From positions 1 through 64,000 of the forward strand of contig VFKA01000020.1 of NCBI GenBank assembly GCA_009885795.1: a stretch of DNA of 64,000 bases. Reading direction: 5' to 3'. The translations under genes were made by a program, and so were the position numbers. This stretch comes from Rhodospirillales bacterium (lineage in GTDB: Bacteria > Pseudomonadota > Alphaproteobacteria > Dongiales > Dongiaceae). The notes below the pieces were generated by a model. The model saw nothing but the letters and a program-made list of their open reading frames with translations, was not told the DNA's origin and made no database searches. Shown in pieces: positions 34,645-43,264 of the stretch; the stretch's first letter is position 1, and every line of letters begins with the position of its first letter.

Positions 34645-37059
34645 ATGACCGAGCGGCATCACTTCGACGTCGTCATCATCGGCGGCGGCATCATCGGCTG
34701 CTCCATCGCCTATCACCTGACGCGGATGGGCCGGCCCGACGTGGCGATCCTGGAGAAAAGCGGGCTGACGCACGGCGCCACCTGGCACGCGGCCGGGTTG
34801 GTCGGACAGCTTCGATCCTCGCGCAACGTGACGCGCATGCTGCAACGAAGCGTGGCGCTCTACGACACGCTCGAAGCCGAGACCGGCCAGGCGATCGACT
34901 GGAAGAAGGTCGGCAGTTTGCGCCTGGCTTCCTCGCCCGACCGCGTGCTGGAGAACAAGCGCCTCGCCACCATGGCCAAGAGCTTCGGCCTCGACATGCA
35001 TACGCTTTCGGCCGATGAGGCCTGCCGCCTGTTCCCGCTGATGAGCGGCGAGGGCGTCCTTGGCGCCATCTATCTGCCGAGCGACGGGCATATCGACCCC
35101 GCGAGCGTCGCGCAAGCGCTCGCCAAAGGCGCGCGGCAAAAGGGCGCCCGCATCTTCCAGAACATGCGGGTGACCGGTGTACGTACCGATGGAAGGCGCG
35201 TGGTCGAAATCATCGCCGGCGAAACCAGCTTCACCTGCGACGTCGTCGTCAACGCCGCCGGCATGTGGGCGCGCGAGCTCGGACTCATGAGCGGCGTGCG
35301 CGTTCCCGCGCTGGCGCTCGAACACCAATACCTGGTCACGCTCCCCATCCCGGACATGCCGGCGAACATGCCGACGCTGCGCGATCCGGATCTGCTGGTC
35401 TATTACAAGCCGGAGGTGCGCGGGCTTGCCGTCGGCGGTTACGAGCCTGACACGATTCCCTTCGGCGAGGGCGGCATAGCGCCGGAGTTCGGCCAGCAGT
35501 TATTGCCAAGCAACTTCGACCGCTTCGAGCCGTTGGCCAAGCTCGCCGCCAGGCGCACGCCGATTCTGGAAACCGTGGGCGTGCGCCAGCTCGTCAACGG
35601 CCCGATCCCCTATTCGGCCGATGCCGATTTCATCATGGGCAAGGCGCCGGAGCTCGACAATTACTTCGTCGCCTCCGGATTCCTCTACGGCATCGCGGCC
35701 GGCGGCGGCGCCGGGCAGATGATGGCGGAGTGGATCGTCGAGGGACGACCGAGCCTCGATCTGTGGCCGCTCGACGTGCGCCGGTTCTCGTTCCATCACA
35801 ACACGCGGGCCTTCATGTATCCGCGCGCGGTCGAACTCTACGGCCACCACTACAAGATGAACTACCCGGCGCAAGAACATGCCAGCGCCCGCGACCTGCG
35901 CCTCGGCCCCTTGCACCGCCGGCTGAAATCGCTGGGCGCCGTGCATGGCTCGCGCGCCGGCTGGGAAAGGCCGTTGTGGTTCGCGCCGAAGGGTGTCACG
36001 CCGCGCGACGAGCCGTCCTTCGGCCGGCCCAACTGGTTCGATCATGTCGGCGCCGAGCACCGCGCCGTGCGCGAGCGCGTGGCGCTCATCGACCAGACCT
36101 CGTTCAGCAAGTTTGAGGTGGCTGGCCCCGGCGCGCTGGCGGCGTTGCAACGGCTGGCGGCCGCCGACCTCGCCAAGCCAATCGGCCGCGTTACCTACAC
36201 CCAGCTGTGCAACGAACAGGGCGGCATCGAGGCCGATCTCACCATCGCGCGCCTGGCCGAACATCGTTTCTACATCGTCACCGGCAGCGCCTTCGGCCCG
36301 CATGACCGCCATTGGATCGAGCGCCACTTGCCGGAAGACGGTTCGGCGATCCTGACCGACATGACCTCGGCTTATGCCGTCATCAATCTCTGCGGGCCGT
36401 CGGCGCGGCTGGTCCTAGAGCAAGTCGTGGAGGAAGATGTCGGCAACGCCGCCTTCCCCTATGCGACTTGCCGGCGGATCACGATCGGCGCGGCGCCGGT
36501 GCTGGCGGTTCGCATCGGCTATGTGGGCGAGCTCGGCTGGGAGCTTCACGTGCCCGGCGAATTCGCGCTGCACGTCTATGACACGCTTCGCCGCGCCGGC
36601 CTGGCCCATGGCATCGCCGAAGTCGGCTACCGCGCCATCGACACGTTGCGCATGGAGAAGGGCTATCTCTATTGGAGCAGCGACATCACCCCCGACTACA
36701 ACCCCTTCGAGGCGGGGTTGGACGGGCGGGTCGCGCTCGGCAAGGAGGCGTTCATCGGCCGCGAGGCGCTGCTTCGCATCAAGACCGAGGGGCCTTCGCG
36801 CAAGCTCTGCACGTTCACGCTCGAGCGCTTCGCCATGGTCCAGGGCGGCGAGGCCATCATGCGCGCCGGCAAGGTTCTGGGCGTCGCCACCAGCGGCAAT
36901 TTCGGCCACACCATCGGCAAGCCGATCCTTTATGGCTATTTGCCCGCCGAGGAAGCAGGGCACCGCGATTTCGAGATCGAGGCCTATGGCGAGGTTTTTC
37001 CCGCGACCAGCCATGACGGTCCGCTCTATGATCCGCTCATGAAGCGCCTGAAGGCGTGA
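34645..37059 (+). CDS. FAD-dependent dimethylglycine/sarcosine dehydrogenase-like protein with GcvT domain
   Basis: 804 residues. An N-terminal DAO-type FAD domain (VVIIGGGIIGCSIAYHL) carries the GATWHAAGL segment, where His48 is positioned like the covalent-flavin histidine of DMGDH/SARDH. A middle FAO_M domain follows (about 370-425), then a GcvT folate-binding domain (about 430-720) and a GcvT C-terminal domain. It should oxidatively demethylate an N-methyl amino acid and pass the one-carbon unit to tetrahydrofolate. The substrate may be dimethylglycine, sarcosine or a relative. A kinase-like gene overlaps or abuts its 3' end. Confidence 0.9.
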   Translation: MTERHHFDVVIIGGGIIGCSIAYHLTRMGRPDVAILEKSGLTHGATWHAAGLVGQLRSSRNVTRMLQRSVALYDTLEAETGQAIDWKKVGSLRLASSPDRVLENKRLATMAKSFGLDMHTLSADEACRLFPLMSGEGVLGAIYLPSDGHIDPASVAQALAKGARQKGARIFQNMRVTGVRTDGRRVVEIIAGETSFTCDVVVNAAGMWARELGLMSGVRVPALALEHQYLVTLPIPDMPANMPTLRDPDLLVYYKPEVRGLAVGGYEPDTIPFGEGGIAPEFGQQLLPSNFDRFEPLAKLAARRTPILETVGVRQLVNGPIPYSADADFIMGKAPELDNYFVASGFLYGIAAGGGAGQMMAEWIVEGRPSLDLWPLDVRRFSFHHNTRAFMYPRAVELYGHHYKMNYPAQEHASARDLRLGPLHRRLKSLGAVHGSRAGWERPLWFAPKGVTPRDEPSFGRPNWFDHVGAEHRAVRERVALIDQTSFSKFEVAGPGALAALQRLAAADLAKPIGRVTYTQLCNEQGGIEADLTIARLAEHRFYIVTGSAFGPHDRHWIERHLPEDGSAILTDMTSAYAVINLCGPSARLVLEQVVEEDVGNAAFPYATCRRITIGAAPVLAVRIGYVGELGWELHVPGEFALHVYDTLRRAGLAHGIAEVGYRAIDTLRMEKGYLYWSSDITPDYNPFEAGLDGRVALGKEAFIGREALLRIKTEGPSRKLCTFTLERFAMVQGGEAIMRAGKVLGVATSGNFGHTIGKPILYGYLPAEEAGHRDFEIEAYGEVFPATSHDGPLYDPLMKRLKA

Positions 37060-37070
37060 AGGCTGGTCGC

Positions 37071-37991
37071 ATGGACGAGGTTCTCTCCGCTCTTGCCACA
37101 ATCCCGCGTTTCGCCGGCATCGATCCCGGCGGCGTCAACGTGGAGCGCCTCGCCGGCCTGACCAACCGGAATTACCGGATCGATGCCGGGGGCGAACGCT
37201 TCGTGCTACGCATCCCGGGCGAGGGCACGGCGGAATACATCGACCGACGCGCCGAGGCCGTGAACGCGCGCATCGCCGCCGAGGCCGGCGTCAACGCCGA
37301 GATCATCCACATCGATGGCGCGACCGGCGTGCAGGTGGCGCGCTTCATCGACGGCGCCGTCACCATGAACGAGGAGCGTTTCAAGGATCTCGCCGCGGTC
37401 GCCAGGGCGGCGCTCGCCTTTCGCCGCATGCATCGGTGCGACAAGGCCTTCGTCTCGCGTTTCGAGCTTTTCCAGATGATGGACGGCTACCTCGATCTCC
37501 TGCGCAAGAAGCAGGCGAAGATCCCCGATGGTTACGAGGCGGTGCAGAAACAGGCCGAGGCCGTGCGCGACGCGCTCGGGCGCCATCCGGCGGCGCTCGT
37601 CCCCTGCCATTGCGATCCGCTGGCCGAGAACTTCCTCGATACCGGCCTGCGCATGGTCATCGTCGATTGGGAATATGCCGGCAACAACGATCCGATGTGG
37701 GATTTGGGCGACCTTTCGGTCGAGGCCGCGTTCGGCCCCGACCAGGACCGGGCCATGCTGGACGCCTATTTCGACGGAAGCCCGCCCGCCGACCAGGTGG
37801 GGCGCATGGTCATGTACAAGGCCATGTGCGACCTCTTATGGACGCTGTGGGGCGTCATCCAGTGGGCGAACAAGAACCCGGTCGATGATTTCTGGGCCTA
37901 TGCGATCCGGCGCTTCGAGCGCTGCCAGCGGTTGATGGCGGCGCCGGACTTCGCCCGACACCTCGAAGCGGTGCGGGCGGGCCGGCCGTGA
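37071..37991 (+). CDS. Choline/ethanolamine kinase-like phosphotransferase
   Basis: 306 residues of the APH/ChoK fold. The phosphate loop region is GLTNRNYRID, the catalytic Brenner motif is PCHCDPLAENFLD (Asp and Asn), and the metal Asp is in IVDWEYAG. It likely phosphorylates choline, ethanolamine or another amino alcohol. Start ATG 37071 has GAAGG 8 bp upstream; a GTG at 37056 overlaps the preceding stop and is an alternative. Pairing with a methyl-amine dehydrogenase suggests quaternary-amine metabolism. Confidence 0.82.
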   Translation: MDEVLSALATIPRFAGIDPGGVNVERLAGLTNRNYRIDAGGERFVLRIPGEGTAEYIDRRAEAVNARIAAEAGVNAEIIHIDGATGVQVARFIDGAVTMNEERFKDLAAVARAALAFRRMHRCDKAFVSRFELFQMMDGYLDLLRKKQAKIPDGYEAVQKQAEAVRDALGRHPAALVPCHCDPLAENFLDTGLRMVIVDWEYAGNNDPMWDLGDLSVEAAFGPDQDRAMLDAYFDGSPPADQVGRMVMYKAMCDLLWTLWGVIQWANKNPVDDFWAYAIRRFERCQRLMAAPDFARHLEAVRAGRP

Positions 37992-37997
37992 TCGATC

Positions 37998-38837
37998 CTA
38001 CTCGCCGCTGACGGCGGCGACGCGGGGCACCCCCTCGGCGCGGCCGAAGCGACGCATGAGCAGGCCGATGATAGCCACCGTCGCGAGCCAGGCCAGGAAT
38101 TGCATCCCATTCGGCCGGTCGTCATAGCCGATCAGCACATGGAGAATCTGGCCGATGACGCCGTCCTCGGGCAGGAGCCAGGCGCTGTCCCAGATGCGCT
38201 TGCCCAGCGTCGGAAGAATGCCGGCGCGGACGAGGTAGCCGGCCCCTTGCGCCGCCATGCCGGCGGCGAGCAACAGGAGCATCCACCCGGTGACGGTGAA
38301 CAGGTGGCGCATCGGCACGTGAATGAGGCCCCAATAGATGGCGAACCCGAGCGCCGCGCCGCCGGCAAGGCCCAAGGCCGCGCCCATCGCCAATTCCGGC
38401 GCGGTGCTGCTGGAGCCAAGCGCGATCCCATAGAGGAACAGCACCACCTCGCTGCCCTCGCGCAAGGTCGCCAAGCCGACCACGGCGGCGAGCGCATAGA
38501 GCGGCCTCTCACCCGCCTTCACCGCGTGGCCCGTCGCCGCGACCTGGCCCGCGATCTCACGCCCATGCCGGGTCATCCAGACATTGTGCCAGCCCAGCAT
38601 GGCGACGGCCGCGAACAGGACGGCGGCATTGAAAAGCTCCTGCCCTGCCCCGGCCACCGCCGAGGCGATGGCGCCGGCGAAGAGCGCCACCACCATCGCG
38701 CCCAATACGCCGCCGCCGATCCCGCCCAGCACCCAACGGCCGCGGCCGTCAAGGCCCCGCGTTGCCGCCATCACGATGCCGATGACGAGCGAGGCTTCGA
38801 GGACCTCGCGGAACAGGATGATGGCGGCGCCGAGCAT
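37998..38837 (-). CDS. FTR1-family iron permease (FtrC/EfeU-like)
   Basis: 279 residues, seven TM helices. Two REXXE iron-transport motifs are present: REVLEASL near residue 10 and REGSEVVLF in the fourth helix. It moves ferric iron made by oxidation of Fe2+ at the outer face. It starts 3 bp after the stop of a periplasmic cupredoxin gene, the FtrB-FtrC order of Brucella/Bordetella ferrous uptake; FtrA and FtrD homologues are absent here. Confidence 0.9.
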   Translation of the reverse strand: MLGAAIILFREVLEASLVIGIVMAATRGLDGRGRWVLGGIGGGVLGAMVVALFAGAIASAVAGAGQELFNAAVLFAAVAMLGWHNVWMTRHGREIAGQVAATGHAVKAGERPLYALAAVVGLATLREGSEVVLFLYGIALGSSSTAPELAMGAALGLAGGAALGFAIYWGLIHVPMRHLFTVTGWMLLLLAAGMAAQGAGYLVRAGILPTLGKRIWDSAWLLPEDGVIGQILHVLIGYDDRPNGMQFLAWLATVAIIGLLMRRFGRAEGVPRVAAVSGE

Positions 38838-38840
38838 GGC

Positions 38841-39179
38841 TCAGTCCGCCACGATGACGCCCTGGGCGGTGTCCGGGTGGAATTCGCCGAAGATCTCGTA
38901 GCGCCCCGGCTCCAAGGCATCGATGTCGAAGCGCGCCTCGGTGCCGCCGGGGATCACTTTCTCCAGATCCAGATCATGGCTCTCGAATTCCTCCGGCGTC
39001 GCATCGGCGTTGCGTACGACCAGTTCGAACGGCGCGCCGGCCGGCACATGCAGCTCGGCCGGATCGAGCCGGTTATCCGTGAAGACAACCAAGTAGCTCT
39101 CGCCCGCGGCGGCCGGCCACGTGCCCGCCCATAGAGCCGCCGCGAACAGGATCGCTACCGGTATCGTGAAAGTCCGCAT
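38841..39179 (-). CDS. Periplasmic cupredoxin-domain protein of ferrous-iron uptake (FtrB-like)
   Basis: 112 residues with signal peptide (VAILFAAALWAGTWPAAAG). A cupredoxin fold with Greek-key strands ends EIFGEFHPDTAQGVIV. The usual Cys copper ligand is not present; FtrB/EfeO-type domains also lack a classical type-1 site. It probably helps oxidise or hand over iron to the adjacent FTR1 permease. ATG 39179 has AGGAG at 6-bp spacing; an ATG one codon earlier (39182) is equivalent. A Fur-like box lies upstream. Confidence 0.85.
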   Translation of the reverse strand: MRTFTIPVAILFAAALWAGTWPAAAGESYLVVFTDNRLDPAELHVPAGAPFELVVRNADATPEEFESHDLDLEKVIPGGTEARFDIDALEPGRYEIFGEFHPDTAQGVIVAD

Positions 39180-39217
39180 CATTTTCTCCTCACCCGTGGT
39201 TCGGTCAGGTCCATGAA

Positions 39218-39238
39218 TGCAAATGATAATCATTCGCA
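39218..39238 (-). promoter_or_regulatory. Fur-box-like operator
   Basis: A 21-bp near-perfect palindrome centred on AATGATAATCATT, matching the core of the Fur consensus GATAATGATAATCATTATC. It lies 36 bp upstream of the cupredoxin-FTR1 start. Iron-replete Fur would be expected to repress this iron-uptake pair. Confidence 0.8.
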
Positions 39239-39358
39239 AGTTAATGTCAATACCCCTTTCCATCATCAAGTCTTCCAATCAAAATCAACGCTTTAGCGAG
39301 GAACAGCGTCCCCACCGCGTCGTATGGGAAAGAATACGATGCGGCGGCGCGGCTGTTG

Positions 39359-39372
39359 TTGATTCAGGTCAA
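39359..39372 (+). promoter_or_regulatory. FNR/FixK-type box
   Basis: TTGATTCAGGTCAA matches the TTGAT-N4-ATCAA class with one substitution, and is exact for the looser TTGA-N6-TCAA form used by FixK/FNR. It lies 87 bp upstream of the universal-stress-protein start, a usual distance for oxygen-responsive activation. Confidence 0.6.
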
Positions 39373-39458
39373 TGCGAGTCGTCGCCCGGCGCGGCTGGCT
39401 GTAAGTCCGATGCTTTGATACCGATGGTCCGGGGTGAAGCCATTTCAAGGGAGCGGCC

Positions 39459-39908
39459 ATGTTCAAGAATATTCTGGTACCATTGGACGGTTCGAAATTC
39501 TCGCAACAAGCAGCGGTCGCGGGCATCGATCTCGCGGCCAAGTATGGTTCGAAGATTCACTTCCTGACGGTGACCAAGAAGCCGTCGGCACGGGTGACGC
39601 AGAGCATCCGCCGTTACATGAACGTCGAGCAGATCATGGGCGAGCCCGAGGATCTGGTCGAGGAGATGGCCAGGGAGGTCCTGGGCAAGGCCGAGCGCCA
39701 CGCGCGCAAGAAAGGCGTCAAGGTCGTGAAATCCACCGCCGCCAGCGGTCAGCCGGCACGGGTGATCCTCGACTTCGCCAAGCGCAGCAAGGCCGATCTG
39801 ATCGTCATCGGCAGCCGCGGCCTCGGCGAGATTCCGGGCATGCTGCTGGGCAGCGTTTCCCTCAAGGTGTCGAGCCTTGCCACGTCCCCCTGCCTGATCG
39901 TGCGCTGA
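39459..39908 (+). CDS. Universal stress protein, UspA family
   Basis: 149-residue alpha/beta USP domain. ILVPLDGSKFSQQA at the N-terminus and the ATP-binding pattern GSRGLGEIPGMLLGSVS (G-2x-G-9x-G-S) suggest a nucleotide-binding USP. GGGAG precedes the ATG. An FNR/FixK-like site upstream suggests induction at low oxygen, as reported for several proteobacterial usp genes. A SAM synthetase gene follows 19 bp later, probably in the same transcript. Confidence 0.9.
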   Translation: MFKNILVPLDGSKFSQQAAVAGIDLAAKYGSKIHFLTVTKKPSARVTQSIRRYMNVEQIMGEPEDLVEEMAREVLGKAERHARKKGVKVVKSTAASGQPARVILDFAKRSKADLIVIGSRGLGEIPGMLLGSVSLKVSSLATSPCLIVR

Positions 39909-39927
39909 ACGGCCCGCCGCCCGCGCC

Positions 39928-41154
39928 ATGGAGATCGTCATCGACAGCGATGGCGCCCGGCGGCCTGAGTTGCGTCCGGTCGAGATCGTCGAGCGCAAGG
40001 GCCTCGGCCACCCGGACAGTCTATGCGACGCGCTGGCGGAAGCGCTGAGCCTGGCGCTCACCCAATTCTATCTCGACCGATTCGGACGGGTGCTACATTT
40101 CAACGTCGACAAGGCGCTCTTACGCGGCGGCCGGGCGCGGCCGGCCTTCGGCGGCGGACGGATCGACGAGCCCATCGACATCTACATCGCCGGGCGCGCC
40201 ACGCGCCGCGCCGGCGATGCCGAGCTTCCCATCGAGGCGCTGACGCAGGATACCTGCGTCCATTGGCTCAAGCGCCACATGCACGCGCTCGACGCCGACC
40301 GGCATGTGCGCATTCACTGTCTCATCCGGCCCGGTTCGGTCGATCTTGCCTCGTTGTTCAGCCGCGGCGAAGGCAAAACGGTTCCGCTCGCCAATGACAC
40401 CTCGATCGGGGCCGGTTTCGCGCCGCTGTCGCCGCTCGAGGCCATCGTGCTCGCGGTCGAGCAGCGCCTCAATGCCGAGGAGGTGCGGGCCGACCGGCCG
40501 GCGGTGGGCGAGGACATCAAGGTGATGGCCGTGCGCCGCGGCTCGCGAATAACGCTGACCGTGGGGGCCGCGATCATCGACCGTTACCTGTCCGGGCGAG
40601 CCGATTACGAGCGGCACAAGGCGTGGGTCGGCGAGACGGCGCGGGCCGCGGCCGAAGCCATCGCCAACGAGCCGGTCGAGGTTTGCGTCAACGCGGCGGA
40701 CGGACCGGGGCCGGAAGACATCTATCTCACCGTCACGGGCACATCGGCCGAGGCGGGCGATGACGGCGAAGTCGGCCGCGGCAACCGCGCGAACGGGCTC
40801 ATCACCCCCTATCGGCCGATGACCATGGAGGCGGTCGCCGGCAAGAACGCCATCAGCCACGTGGGCAAGCTCTACAACCTGGCGGCCGGGCTCATCGCCC
40901 ACTCGGTCGTGGAGGAGTTTCCGGCGGTCGCGGCCGCCGAATGCTATCTCGTAAGCCAGATCGGCCGGCCGATCGACGATCCGCGGATCGCCGAACTGCG
41001 CGTCGCACTCCACGAGCCCGGCCGGACGGCGCCTCCGGGCCTCGACAATGTCGTGCGCCATCATCTGGCGGAACTGCCGCGGCTCTGGCGCCGCATGCTC
41101 ACGGGCGAGATCGCGATCGACCGCTGGCCGCTGCGGAGGCAGATGACCCCATGA
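39928..41154 (+). CDS. Archaeal-type S-adenosylmethionine synthetase
   Basis: 408 residues of the archaeal MAT family (PF01941), not the bacterial MetK type. Signatures: EIVERKGLGHPDSLCD, GDDGEVGRGNRANGLITPYR and MEAVAGKNAISHVGKLYN. It makes SAM from ATP and methionine. Bacteria normally rely on MetK, so this is probably an additional enzyme. It is coupled by ATGA to a protein-isoaspartate methyltransferase gene, which consumes SAM, and follows a stress-protein gene. Confidence 0.92.
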   Translation: MEIVIDSDGARRPELRPVEIVERKGLGHPDSLCDALAEALSLALTQFYLDRFGRVLHFNVDKALLRGGRARPAFGGGRIDEPIDIYIAGRATRRAGDAELPIEALTQDTCVHWLKRHMHALDADRHVRIHCLIRPGSVDLASLFSRGEGKTVPLANDTSIGAGFAPLSPLEAIVLAVEQRLNAEEVRADRPAVGEDIKVMAVRRGSRITLTVGAAIIDRYLSGRADYERHKAWVGETARAAAEAIANEPVEVCVNAADGPGPEDIYLTVTGTSAEAGDDGEVGRGNRANGLITPYRPMTMEAVAGKNAISHVGKLYNLAAGLIAHSVVEEFPAVAAAECYLVSQIGRPIDDPRIAELRVALHEPGRTAPPGLDNVVRHHLAELPRLWRRMLTGEIAIDRWPLRRQMTP

Positions 41155-41840
41155 GGGCTGGCGAGGAACGGCACGAGCGGGCGCGCCGCGCGCTGGTCGA
41201 GAAGATCGCGGCGGAGGCGGCAGCGACCGCGGATTACACCGGGCGGAGGCACTTTTCCGAGCGTGTCATGGCCGCGATGGCCAAGGTGCCGCGCCACGAG
41301 TTCGTGCCCTCGTCCGAGGAACGCCTTGCCTATGTTAACGAGCCTTTGCCGATCGGCTATGGGCAGACGATCTCGCAACCCTACATCGTAGCGCTGATGA
41401 CCGATCTCCTGGACCTCGAGCCCGATCATAGGGTTCTCGAGATCGGCACCGGATCGGGCTATCAGGCCGCCGTGCTGTCGGAGCTGGTGGCCCGCGTTTA
41501 TTCGGTCGAGGTCGTGCCGGCGCTTGCCGCCCAAGCCGCGGAACGCTTGGCGCGCCTCGGCTATCGAAACGTGGAGGTGCGGGCCTCCGACGGATCGAAG
41601 GGCTGGGCCGAGCATGCGCCTTTCGATGCCATCATCGTGACCGCGGCGGCGCCATCGGTGCCGCCGGCGCTCCTCGATCAACTGAAGTCCGGCGGGCGGA
41701 TGGCGATCCCGGTCGGCGGCGAGTATCGTACCCAGAATCTCGTCATCATCGAGAAAGACGAGGCCGGCAAGTTCAGCGAGCGCGCGGTGCTGCCGGTCGC
41801 CTTCGTGAAGCTGACGCACCCTCGTGAAATCGGGATATAG
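41151..41840 (+). CDS. pcm: Protein-L-isoaspartate O-methyltransferase
   Basis: 229 residues. SAM-binding motif VLEIGTGSGYQAAVL, preceded by the PCMT loop PIGYGQTISQPYIVALM, and FDAIIVTAAAP as motif II. It methylates isoaspartyl residues so that damaged proteins can be repaired. Its ATG overlaps the stop of the SAM-synthetase gene by 4 bp. The Usp-MAT-Pcm order suggests one stress-repair unit. Confidence 0.93.
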   Translation: MRAGEERHERARRALVEKIAAEAAATADYTGRRHFSERVMAAMAKVPRHEFVPSSEERLAYVNEPLPIGYGQTISQPYIVALMTDLLDLEPDHRVLEIGTGSGYQAAVLSELVARVYSVEVVPALAAQAAERLARLGYRNVEVRASDGSKGWAEHAPFDAIIVTAAAPSVPPALLDQLKSGGRMAIPVGGEYRTQNLVIIEKDEAGKFSERAVLPVAFVKLTHPREIGI

Positions 41841-41873
41841 TCGCGCCGGGCATTTCATCGGTCGCGGGAAATC

Positions 41874-42626
41874 ATGGATCTCGGGGGCAAGCGCGTTCTC
41901 GTCACCGGCTCGACGCGCGGCATCGGCAGGGCCACGGCGAAGCTGTTCGTGAAGCGCGGCGCGCGTGTCGCCGTCAACGGCCGTGACGCCGGCGCCGTCG
42001 ATGCGACGATCCGCGAGCTTGGCGGCGAAAACTTGCTGCCGGCCGCCGGCGATATCGGCACCGCCGCCGGCTGCCGCGCCGTGGTCGAACGGGCCATCAC
42101 GCTTTTGGGCGGGCTCGACGTCCTCGTCAACAATGCCGGCCATTACCGCTCCGGCCCGATGGAGAGCTTCGATGAGGCGGAGTGGGACCGAATGCTGAAC
42201 GTCAACCTCAAGAGCGCCTATTTCTGTTCGGTGGCGGCGCTCGAGCCCTTGCGCCGCTCCAAGGGCAACATCGTCAACACCGCCTCGGAATCCGGCCTCA
42301 TGGGATTTCCCCTGAGCGCGGCCTATTGCGCCTCCAAGGGCGGCGTCGTCAATCTCACGCGCGCGATGGCGCTGGAATTGGCCCCCGCCGTTCGCGTCAA
42401 CAGCGTCTCGCCCGGCGGCGTCGATACCGACATGGTGCGCGAGGACGGGAGGCTCGCCGGCGACGAGGATTCCTATATGCGGACGATGAACGCTTTCGTG
42501 CCGATGAAGCGCATCGCCACGCCCAAAGAGATCGCGAAGGTGATCGCCTATCTCGCCTCGGACAATGCCGGCTTCGTCACCGGCGCCAACTGGTCGATCG
42601 ACGGCGGCAGCACCGCGGGCCGCTAA
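41874..42626 (+). CDS. Short-chain dehydrogenase/reductase
   Basis: 250-residue classical SDR: NAD(P) motif TGSTRGIGRA, NNAGHY, active-site Ser in NTASESG and YCASKGG supplying Tyr and Lys. It oxidises or reduces a secondary alcohol/ketone; FabG-like, with substrate not deducible. Its stop overlaps the convergent HNH gene by 4 bp. Confidence 0.88.
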   Translation: MDLGGKRVLVTGSTRGIGRATAKLFVKRGARVAVNGRDAGAVDATIRELGGENLLPAAGDIGTAAGCRAVVERAITLLGGLDVLVNNAGHYRSGPMESFDEAEWDRMLNVNLKSAYFCSVAALEPLRRSKGNIVNTASESGLMGFPLSAAYCASKGGVVNLTRAMALELAPAVRVNSVSPGGVDTDMVREDGRLAGDEDSYMRTMNAFVPMKRIATPKEIAKVIAYLASDNAGFVTGANWSIDGGSTAGR

Positions 42627-43222
42627 CCCTGTTCGAGTTCGGAGTCCCAATAGAGAAAGTCGCGCCAGCTCTGGTGCAGGTAGTTCGGCGGGAAGCGGCG
42701 GCCGTTTTCCTGCAGCTGCAGCGTCGTGGGCTGGTAGGGCTGGCGCTTCGGGTACATCCCGGATTCGCGCGGCAGCCGGTTCCCTTTCAGGAGATTGCAG
42801 GTCTGGCACGCGGTCACGACGTTCAGCCACGTCGTCCGCCCGCCGCGCGAGCGCGGCACGATGTGATCGAAGGTGAGCTCCGGCGTGGCATAGGACCCCG
42901 AGCAGAACTGGCAGGCGAAGCGGTCGCGCAGGAACACGTTGAACCGCGTGAAGGCCGGGCGGCGCGACAGCGCGATGAACTCCTTCAGCGCGATCACGCT
43001 CGGCAGCCGCATCTCGACCGACGGGCTGCGCACCGTGCGGTCGTACTCGGAGACGATGTTGACGCGGTCGAGAAACACCGCCTTCACCGCTTCCTGCCAC
43101 GGCCACAGCGACAGCGGGAAATAGCTCAGCGGCCGAAAATCGGCGTTGAGCACGAGCGCGGGACAACTTTCGGGCGAGGTCTGCACGGTAGCGGCTCTGT
43201 CTTGCTTCCTACCCCCTTCCAC
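42623..43222 (-). CDS. HNH endonuclease
   Basis: 199 residues with a zinc-supported HNH fold: CQFC, TFDHIVPRSRGGRTTWLN and ACQTCNLLKG. Many alphaproteobacteria carry such a solitary HNH protein of this length; it is not clearly tied to restriction or phage. The N-terminal half (about 1-85) is a separate conserved domain with LVLNADFRPLSYFPLSLW. DNA cleavage is expected, but the role is unknown. Confidence 0.85.
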   Translation of the reverse strand: MEGGRKQDRAATVQTSPESCPALVLNADFRPLSYFPLSLWPWQEAVKAVFLDRVNIVSEYDRTVRSPSVEMRLPSVIALKEFIALSRRPAFTRFNVFLRDRFACQFCSGSYATPELTFDHIVPRSRGGRTTWLNVVTACQTCNLLKGNRLPRESGMYPKRQPYQPTTLQLQENGRRFPPNYLHQSWRDFLYWDSELEQG

Positions 43223-43264
43223 AAATAGCCGAGAGGGCCGACAAACACAAGCGGCGGCACGGAC

